63,133 nucleotides of DNA from Clostridia bacterium (lineage in GTDB: Bacteria; Bacillota; Clostridia; Christensenellales; Borkfalkiaceae), in NCBI GenBank assembly GCA_021204625.1, contig JAJPZA010000184.1, positions 1-63,133 of the forward strand, read 5' to 3'. The notes below the pieces were generated by a model. It saw nothing but the letters and a program-made list of their open reading frames with translations. It searched no databases and was not told the DNA's origin. Shown here piece by piece: positions 58,254-63,133 of the stretch (position 1 is its first letter; the number at the start of each line of letters is the position of its first letter). Made by a program: the position numbers and the translations under genes.

Positions 58254-58299
58254 CATGCAACATGCGCACGACATCAACAAGAATTGCTTCATGTAATAA

Positions 58300-58326
58300 A
58301 AGGGCCGGCAGATATCTGCCGGCTCT
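58300..58326. terminator. Palindromic terminator between the duplicated-domain gene and fumarase beta
   Basis: A perfect 20-bp palindrome, GCCGGCAGATATCTGCCGGC (58304-58323), lies between converging genes. T tracts are short. Confidence 0.65.
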
Positions 58327-58358
58327 GAGTTTAGCCAGATGTTTTTTGCTTGTGGATG

Positions 58359-58877
58359 TCAGTAGATGCTGTTCCCCTCGGAGTCTATTGCCACGATGGC
58401 GGGGAAGTCTTCTACCTCAAGCCTGTACACGGCTTCGGAAAGAAGGTCCGGGAAGGCTATGCACTCGCTTTTATGGATGGCGTTTCCGTACAGGGCGCCC
58501 GCGCCGCCTATGGCTGCCAAGTACACGCACTTGTTGCGGGCAACGGCCTGCCGGACTTCTTCGGACATCTCGCCTTTGCCAATCATCCCGCCAAGGCCAA
58601 GATCAAGGAGCTGGGGAGCGTAAGAGTCCATGCGCGCGGAAGTGGTTGGGCCGCAGCTTCCGGAGGCCATGCCGGGCTTTGCGGGGCAGGGGCCTGCGTA
58701 ATATATGAAGGCGTCCTTCAAATCGAATGGCAGAGGCTGTCCGGAGTCTAAGAGCTCTTTGAGACGTTTGTGGGCGCAGTCACGGGCAGTCATTATGACG
58801 CCGGAGATCAAGAGGGAGTCGCCGGCTCTGAGATCCTTCAGGGTTTCCTTGGATGCAGGGAGTGTAATCTTTTTCAT
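58359..58877 (-). CDS. Class I fumarate hydratase beta subunit
   Basis: This 172-aa C-terminal-type subunit of the Fe-S fumarase/L-tartrate dehydratase family contains GDSLLISGVIMTARDCAHKRL near the start and YYAGPCPAKPGMASGSCGPTTS as the diagnostic block. With the alpha subunit it hydrates fumarate to malate (or acts on tartrate). AAGGAGG precedes the ATG at 58877; the longer frame overlaps the alpha gene and is rejected. It follows the alpha gene by 10 bp. Confidence 0.93.
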   Translation of the reverse strand: MKKITLPASKETLKDLRAGDSLLISGVIMTARDCAHKRLKELLDSGQPLPFDLKDAFIYYAGPCPAKPGMASGSCGPTTSARMDSYAPQLLDLGLGGMIGKGEMSEEVRQAVARNKCVYLAAIGGAGALYGNAIHKSECIAFPDLLSEAVYRLEVEDFPAIVAIDSEGNSIY

Positions 58878-58887
58878 GGGAGCCTCC

Positions 58888-59727
58888 TTACAGGACAGCC
58901 TTTTCGCAGCGCACGCAGTGGCACTGGATGTTGACGGCCACAGGAAGGCCTGCAATGTGGGTGGGGGCAATTTCGCAGTTCACGCCGATGGCTGAGACGT
59001 CTCCGTGGAATCCCTGGCATCCTATGCCGAGAGCGTTTATGCGCTCCAAAGCTTCGGTTTCAATGGCGGCCACGTCTTCTCTTTCGTTGTGAGTGCCGAT
59101 GTCTCTCGTTATGGCCTTTTTGGCAAGATAGGCGCAGGTGTCAAAGCTTCCGCCGATTCCGACGCCCACGAAGACAGGAGGGCAGGGCCGGGAGCCGGCC
59201 TCTTTTACGGTCTGCACTATGGCCGAAATAATGCCCTCTGTTCCCTGGGCGGGTTTTAACATGTACAGTCTGGACATGTTCTCGGAGCCGAAGCCCTTTG
59301 GAAGGTATGTTATGCGGACCTGGTCTCCCGGAACGATTTCCGTGTGGATTGCCGCAGGGGTGTTGTCACCCGTGTTCACGCGGGTGAGAGGGTCGCAGAC
59401 GGACTTTCTGAAATACCCGTCCTCGTACGCTCTGCGGACGGCGGAGTTCACGGCCTCTGAAAGGGGCTTGCCCTCAAGGTGCACGTCCTGGCCTATTTCA
59501 AGAATCACAATGGCCATGCCGCAGTCCTGGCATACGGGCATCTCCATTGCCTTGGCCACTTCGCTGTTTTCTATGAGCTTTCCTAGGGCGAAGGAGCATG
59601 CGGGGCTGGTCTCGGTTTCGTATGCTTTTTGCAGGGCGGCCTTGCATGATGCGGTTATGTTGACCCCAGCGTGGCGGGCCATTTCGTATATCTTATCTTC
59701 CAGAAGTTTCGTGTCTAAGGATCTCAT
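58888..59727 (-). CDS. Class I fumarate hydratase alpha subunit
   Basis: This 279-aa N-terminal-type subunit carries the 4Fe-4S ligands, visible as CQDCG near residue 66, KSVCDPLTR and GCQGFHGD. GIGGSFDTCAYLAKKA is the conserved glycine-rich block. The oxygen-sensitive cluster fits an anaerobic lifestyle. There is no Shine-Dalgarno before the ATG at 59727; a TTTACA-16-TATAAA promoter places +1 within about 2 nt of it, so the mRNA is probably leaderless. Fumarase or L-tartrate dehydratase activity cannot be separated by eye. Confidence 0.93.
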   Translation of the reverse strand: MRSLDTKLLEDKIYEMARHAGVNITASCKAALQKAYETETSPACSFALGKLIENSEVAKAMEMPVCQDCGMAIVILEIGQDVHLEGKPLSEAVNSAVRRAYEDGYFRKSVCDPLTRVNTGDNTPAAIHTEIVPGDQVRITYLPKGFGSENMSRLYMLKPAQGTEGIISAIVQTVKEAGSRPCPPVFVGVGIGGSFDTCAYLAKKAITRDIGTHNEREDVAAIETEALERINALGIGCQGFHGDVSAIGVNCEIAPTHIAGLPVAVNIQCHCVRCEKAVL

Positions 59728-59735
59728 GCCATTAT

Positions 59736-59763
59736 TTTATAATATTTTGCCGTGATTGTAAAA
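59736..59763 (-). promoter_or_regulatory. Leaderless promoter of the fumarase operon
   Basis: On the minus strand TTTACA (59758-59763) and TATAAA (59736-59741) are separated by 16 bp; +1 is about 59729, next to the ATG at 59727. Confidence 0.6.
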
Positions 59764-59769
59764 TAATAT

Positions 59770-59798
59770 TTTACTAAACGGACGGATTGGATTATAAT
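59770..59798 (+). promoter_or_regulatory. Leaderless promoter of the CPBP gene
   Basis: TTTACT and a perfect TATAAT are separated by 17 bp; +1 is about 59805, next to the ATG at 59806. Its -35 lies 7 bp from the -35 of the divergent fumarase promoter, so polymerases at the two would interfere. Confidence 0.68.
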
Positions 59799-59805
59799 TG
59801 AGAGC

Positions 59806-60747
59806 ATGAGCAGGAACGATAGCGCGCAGCAGCTTAACCAGCCTCTTGGGGCGAAGACGGGAGGGTTCTCTTACACGGCGGCGGCAGTGGCCTATGTCAT
59901 AGTTTCTTTCATAGCCTCCCTTATAATCTCCCTTTGCGGAGCCGAGTACGGCAGCGACGCATACATTTATATATCTTACATAGCGGCCCAGCTTGGGATA
60001 CTTCTTGCCGTCTTTGTGACCATGCGCTTTGACAACGTCCGTTTCAGGCAGGCATTCCCGGTCAAGTGCCATCCCAAGTATTTCATCATAGGGGCCCTCA
60101 TAATCTTCGGCCTCATGTTCTCGCTGAGCTGGGTGAACACCTGGTTCATTTCCCTCTTTGAGAACCTCGGATACGTTCCCCGCGAGAGCACGTCATATTA
60201 TCCCACTCTCTCCGGCGGGCTGATCGTTCCGGCGCTTCTGGTCATAGCCGTCCTTCCGGCCATATGCGAGGAGGCCCTGTTCCGCGGAGTGCTTTTCAAC
60301 TCCGTGAACAGGAGCATAGGAAGCATACCCGCAATCTTCATCGTGGGCTTCTGCTTCTCGCTTTTCCACGGCTCCCCGGAGCAGACAGTGTACCAGTTCA
60401 TCGCCGGATGCCTGTTCGCATTCATTGCCATGCGCTCCGGATCCATCCTGCCGTCCGTGATGATGCATTTCCTTAACAACGGGGTGATCATAATACTTGC
60501 GGCCTGCAACTGCTTTGACGCGGCCGGAGACCTCATCATCTCATCCACGGGCAACATAATCCTGATGGTAATAAGCGCGGCATGCCTTGTGGCCGGAGTC
60601 CTCTGGCTCTGCTTTGACAGGCACAAGAACAAGGTCAGGATCTATGAGGGCAGCAGCAAGGAGACCGCCAAGTTCTTCATATGGGGAGCAATAGGAATCG
60701 TAATAATGCTCGTCGTCTGGTTCTGCGTTCTCTTCGGAGTGGCATAA
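59806..60747 (+). CDS. CPBP-family intramembrane metalloprotease (CAAX/Rce1-like)
   Basis: This 313-aa protein has about seven or eight TM segments. The metalloprotease motifs are E155-E156-A-L-F-R160 (motif 1), F-x-L-F-H188-G (motif 2) and H221-F-L-N224-N (motif 3). Such enzymes process prenylated proteins or bacteriocin peptides, or act as immunity proteins; the bacterial substrate is unknown. It has no ribosome site but a promoter that starts at the ATG. rlmH follows 20 bp downstream, so it leads a CPBP-rlmH-tadA transcript. Confidence 0.92.
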   Translation: MSRNDSAQQLNQPLGAKTGGFSYTAAAVAYVIVSFIASLIISLCGAEYGSDAYIYISYIAAQLGILLAVFVTMRFDNVRFRQAFPVKCHPKYFIIGALIIFGLMFSLSWVNTWFISLFENLGYVPRESTSYYPTLSGGLIVPALLVIAVLPAICEEALFRGVLFNSVNRSIGSIPAIFIVGFCFSLFHGSPEQTVYQFIAGCLFAFIAMRSGSILPSVMMHFLNNGVIIILAACNCFDAAGDLIISSTGNIILMVISAACLVAGVLWLCFDRHKNKVRIYEGSSKETAKFFIWGAIGIVIMLVVWFCVLFGVA

Positions 60748-60767
60748 GGGATGGAAGGTAAAGAGCC

Positions 60768-61205
60768 GTGCAGAAGATTTACATAGTCTGTGTGGGCAAA
60801 ATAAAGGAAGAATTTTACCGCGAGGCGGTGCAGGAATACCTCAAGCGCCTAAGCAGGTTTGCCAAGGTTGAGACAGTTGAGATCCCGGAGAACAAGACCC
60901 TGGAAAGGGAAGGGGAGGGAATCCTCCGGGCCTGCAAAGGGCATGCAATAGCCCTCTGCATAGAGGGAAGGAAAGAGTCCAGCGAGTCCTTTGCGCAGCT
61001 CATAAAGAAGTCCTGCGACAAGGGAGAGGACATCACCTTCATAATAGGCTCGTCCTGCGGCCTTGCGGAAAGCGTGAAAGCAAAGGCGGATGACAGGATT
61101 TCATTCTCGGACATGACGTTCCCGCACCAGCTCATGCGCGTGATTTTAGCGGAGCAGATATACCGCGCCTTCATGATAATTTCCGGAGGGGAGTACCACA
61201 AGTAA
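60768..61205 (+). CDS. rlmH: 23S rRNA (pseudouridine-1915-N3)-methyltransferase
   Basis: This 145-aa SPOUT methyltransferase modifies pseudouridine 1915 in helix 69. It has IYIVCVGKIKEEFYREAVQEY at the start, FIIGSSCGL as the SAM-binding knot, and the family ending SGGEYHK. It is slightly shorter than the common 159 aa, with no obvious missing block. The start is a GTG at 60768 with GGAAGG upstream. It overlaps closely with tadA (1 bp gap). Confidence 0.95.
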   Translation: MQKIYIVCVGKIKEEFYREAVQEYLKRLSRFAKVETVEIPENKTLEREGEGILRACKGHAIALCIEGRKESSESFAQLIKKSCDKGEDITFIIGSSCGLAESVKAKADDRISFSDMTFPHQLMRVILAEQIYRAFMIISGGEYHK

Positions 61206-61206
61206 T

Positions 61207-61740
61207 ATGGAAGAGAAGTTCATGAAAGAGGCCATAAAGTGCGCGAAGGCTGCCCTGAAGGATGACGAAGTGCCCATAGGGGCCGTTGTGGTCCGGAACG
61301 GCCAGGTCATAGCCCGCGGCCGCAACCGCAGGGCAAAGAAGCAGATAGCCACAGCGCACGCCGAAGTGGAGGCCATAGAAAAGGCATGCAAAAAGCTGGG
61401 CTCGTGGCGCCTCCCGGACTGCGAGATGTATGTCACTCTGGAGCCCTGCCCCATGTGCCTCGGTGCGATGCTCAACGCCCGCATAAAAAAGGTATACTTC
61501 GGAGCCTTTGAAGACAAAGGCCGCTCCTTAACCGAGGCTATAACCTCGGCAAACGTCTTGAATCACCGCATGGAATATGAGGGCGGCGTAATGGAAGCGG
61601 AGTGCAAGGCCATCCTTTCCGGCTACTTCGAGGCCATGCGATGCCGCACCCACTGGAATTCCAAAGGTCTCACTCCGGAGTCCACAGCGGACCCATCACC
61701 GGACCACGCTCCGGAAACACCCAAAGAAGACAAAGCATAG
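61207..61740 (+). CDS. tadA: tRNA-specific adenosine deaminase
   Basis: This 177-aa deaminase converts A34 to inosine in tRNA-Arg(ACG). Zinc ligands and proton shuttle are H51-A-E53 and P80-C81-P-M-C84. The C-terminal extension after about 150 is proline-rich and not conserved. The ATG is 1 bp after the rlmH stop. The nearest purine-rich site lies about 15 nt upstream inside rlmH, so translational coupling is likely. A terminator follows. Confidence 0.95.
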   Translation: MEEKFMKEAIKCAKAALKDDEVPIGAVVVRNGQVIARGRNRRAKKQIATAHAEVEAIEKACKKLGSWRLPDCEMYVTLEPCPMCLGAMLNARIKKVYFGAFEDKGRSLTEAITSANVLNHRMEYEGGVMEAECKAILSGYFEAMRCRTHWNSKGLTPESTADPSPDHAPETPKEDKA

Positions 61741-61766
61741 CGGATATGCTCCAAACAAGTCCCAAG

Positions 61767-61815
61767 ACGGCTCCATACACTGCATGTCTTTCGCATGCGA
61801 GGCCGCCTTTTTAAA
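61767..61815 (+). terminator. Terminator of the CPBP-rlmH-tadA transcript
   Basis: A long imperfect stem (GACGGC-TC.../GA-GGCCGCC with inner GCATG/CATGC) is followed by TTTTT. Confidence 0.6.
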
Positions 61816-61923
61816 TGCCTTTCACGCCGGAGCAAACCCGGATATTGCCATCTATCATGCAGCCCCACGAGAGCATGATATCATCCCGCCAGCGGGATTC
61901 CGCACAGAAACAGGAGCCAGACC

Positions 61924-62772
61924 ATGACCAGAAGAAAATTTAACAGAATAATCCTTGCGGCCTGCGCCTGCGCCGTCCTTGCCTCTGCATGCGCCTTTTC
62001 CGGATGCTCTGAATCCATTGGGAAATATATGACGAAGTTCGCCCGGGCCGTGGATAACACCGGCTCGTATTCCAAATCATATGCCGTATACGGCACTGAG
62101 GAGATCCATTACACGGATGATACCATGATCCGCACCGAGACGGCGTCCGTCTCTGCATCGTACTCTCATAAATCCGGCGAGATTGCGTACATTTATGAAG
62201 ACACGGACTATTACGTGGACCCCACGGGAGAGCATAATCCGGTGACCTTCTCATCTGCCATGGATTATTACAAGCTCAAAGATTCAGCCTGCTCATACAC
62301 GGCATACCTTTATGACGGCAAGACTAAGGTCCGCACGGCAGAGGACGGGGATACCCTGGGTTTAATGGACGGCATGCGGAGCATGTCATATGTCAGAGCC
62401 TTTGCCGGCACGGGCAATCTGTACCAGGCGGAAGACCTTTTCTACTACATGCTAAGCTTCAACGGAGGCCCCGGAATCAGCCACAGGCTGGATGAATATG
62501 TCCTTGAAGTTTCAAAGGACAGCGGCGTGACCTCTTACGTCTTGGCATGCTCATATGCGGATGAAGGAACCGGGGAATATGACGACGTGTCCGTCTCGTA
62601 CTTCATTTCCGGCAGGCGCGTCTCCGGATACACGGTCTCGGAGGATTCTTCCTGGACGGAGGACGGTGTGGAGTATTCATACTCCCGCACAATGACTTAT
62701 GAGCTCTCGTATGAGTATGATTCGTCCCTTGCGGCCGGGGCCGTCCTGGATGATTACGAGCCCATGGCCTGA
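61924..62772 (+). CDS. Unknown lipoprotein
   Basis: This 282-aa exported protein is not recognised. It has a basic N-terminus, a hydrophobic stretch rich in Cys and Ala, and the lipobox AFSGC (mature Cys near 29). The mature part is rich in Tyr, Ser and Asp with alternating strand patterns (e.g. SVSASYSHKSGEIAYIYEDTDYY split by turns). It recalls LolA/LppX-like lipid-binding beta folds only in general shape. AGGAG precedes the ATG. It is monocistronic. Confidence 0.75.
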   Translation: MTRRKFNRIILAACACAVLASACAFSGCSESIGKYMTKFARAVDNTGSYSKSYAVYGTEEIHYTDDTMIRTETASVSASYSHKSGEIAYIYEDTDYYVDPTGEHNPVTFSSAMDYYKLKDSACSYTAYLYDGKTKVRTAEDGDTLGLMDGMRSMSYVRAFAGTGNLYQAEDLFYYMLSFNGGPGISHRLDEYVLEVSKDSGVTSYVLACSYADEGTGEYDDVSVSYFISGRRVSGYTVSEDSSWTEDGVEYSYSRTMTYELSYEYDSSLAAGAVLDDYEPMA

Positions 62773-62844
62773 AATATTTACTGCATGTGCTTCATTCACC
62801 ATTTCAATATACAGTAGATATTTTGAAGATATCGAAAACTGATG

Positions 62845-62873
62845 ACGGCTGTGTGCCTCGGCCGTTCTTTTTG
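62845..62873 (+). terminator. Intrinsic terminator after the lipoprotein gene
   Basis: ACGGC/GCCGT arms across an 11-nt loop are followed by TCTTTTT. Confidence 0.6.
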
Positions 62874-62930
62874 CAATGACTTTATTTGTCAATTTATCCG
62901 TCAAAATTTGGCTAAATTGTCTATAAAATC

Positions 62931-62960
62931 TTGACTGTATCGCTGTATATATTGTAAAAT
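62931..62960 (+). promoter_or_regulatory. Promoter reading out of the window
   Basis: TTGACT and TAAAAT are separated by 18 bp. The transcript would carry a GCAAGC/GCTTGC pairing, then a CCGGTTTCCCAC/GTGGGCCGG hairpin (63051-63077), before the window ends. Confidence 0.5.
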
Positions 62961-63097
62961 CAGTTTAGCAAGCGGCTATTGACGGAACAGAGTGCAGGAA
63001 ATGTTTAAAACCACGGCTTGCCTCAGATAATCCTGTGCCGGAAAGCCGGTTTCCCACCGAAAGGGGGAGTGGGCCGGTGTAAATTTAAAGTTTTTTC

Positions 63098-63117
63098 CAA
63101 GGGGGTACCCCCTTGGC
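63098..63117. repeat. Perfect 20-bp palindrome near the right edge
   Basis: CCAAGGGGGTACCCCCTTGG is its own reverse complement and is preceded by TTTTTT. It lies directly before an ATG (63119) opening a frame cut by the window end. It could be a terminator or the end of a mobile element. Confidence 0.7.
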
Positions 63118-63133
63118 ATGGACTACTTCGTAC

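Overview
The window reads as a stretch of chromosome from a Bacillota (Firmicutes), Clostridia-like bacterium, probably anaerobic and host- or gut-associated. This is inference from content: a Phe T-box, a SAM-I riboswitch, an archaeal-type ProRS, class I Fe-S fumarase in two subunits, a PFL-activase-like radical SAM protein, ABC-F, RelE-type toxin-antitoxin pairs, and strong purine-rich ribosome binding sites. Base composition is roughly half G+C. AT-rich exceptions are the second toxin-antitoxin pair (about 34.6-35.3 kb), part of the restriction-modification gene, and the repeat region at about 48.9-49.4 kb. No tRNA, rRNA or CRISPR array was recognised.

Layout. 1-54: 3' end (domains V/VI) of a group II intron at the left edge. 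0.1-8.9 kb: NYN nuclease, transketolase, phosphohexomutase, proS, carbonic anhydrase, and metK under a SAM riboswitch. 8.9-15 kb: small unknown gene, radical SAM protein, two nitroreductase paralogues flanking a toxin-antitoxin pair, then a LysR regulator divergent from an SDR plus an NTF2-like gene. 15-20.2 kb: ABC-F ATPase, His-rich membrane protein, glyS. 20.2-24.5 kb: an orphan promoter with a compact structured RNA or tiny ORF, a single-chain MmeI-like restriction-modification enzyme, and an esterase. 24.5-33.7 kb: structured leader, fhs, glnS, membrane proteins, patatin, rplI, a tandem hairpin array, and a DUF2207 protein. 33.8-36.8 kb: Zn-ribbon NUDIX, the AT-rich Phd/RelE pair, and a UDP-sugar pyrophosphorylase behind a promoter-proximal terminator. 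36.9-41.6 kb: three tandem HtrA-like lipoproteins, the middle one lacking its catalytic serine. 41.7-47.3 kb: metA and metY (direct sulfhydrylation), then smpB, rnr and secG. 47.5-49.5 kb: AlbA_2/Schlafen-like regulator beside an 11-bp iteron-like array. 49.6-53 kb: MutT-GNAT fusion, thyA, folA, a small ORF, and an AlkZ-related protein. 53.1-57 kb: pheS-pheT under a UUC-specifying T-box. 57-62.8 kb: internally duplicated unknown protein, fumarase, CPBP protease, rlmH, tadA, and a lipoprotein.

How the genes relate. Methionine and one-carbon metabolism recur: metA, metY, metK, fhs, thyA and folA. Translation is heavily represented: proS, glyS, glnS, pheST, rplI, smpB, rnr, rlmH, tadA and ABC-F. 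Defence or addiction functions are scattered: the MmeI-like enzyme, two toxin-antitoxin pairs and the AlbA_2 regulator. A recurring property is leaderless or nearly leaderless transcription: in five well-supported cases a good -10 box lies about 7-11 bp before the start codon and no Shine-Dalgarno is present. The most unexplained signals are the 20.3-kb RNA/tiny-ORF locus, the 24.5-kb structured leader, the hairpin series at 28.3 kb, the 42-bp hairpin array at 31.5 kb, the 11-bp array at 49.1 kb, and the active/dead HtrA set.
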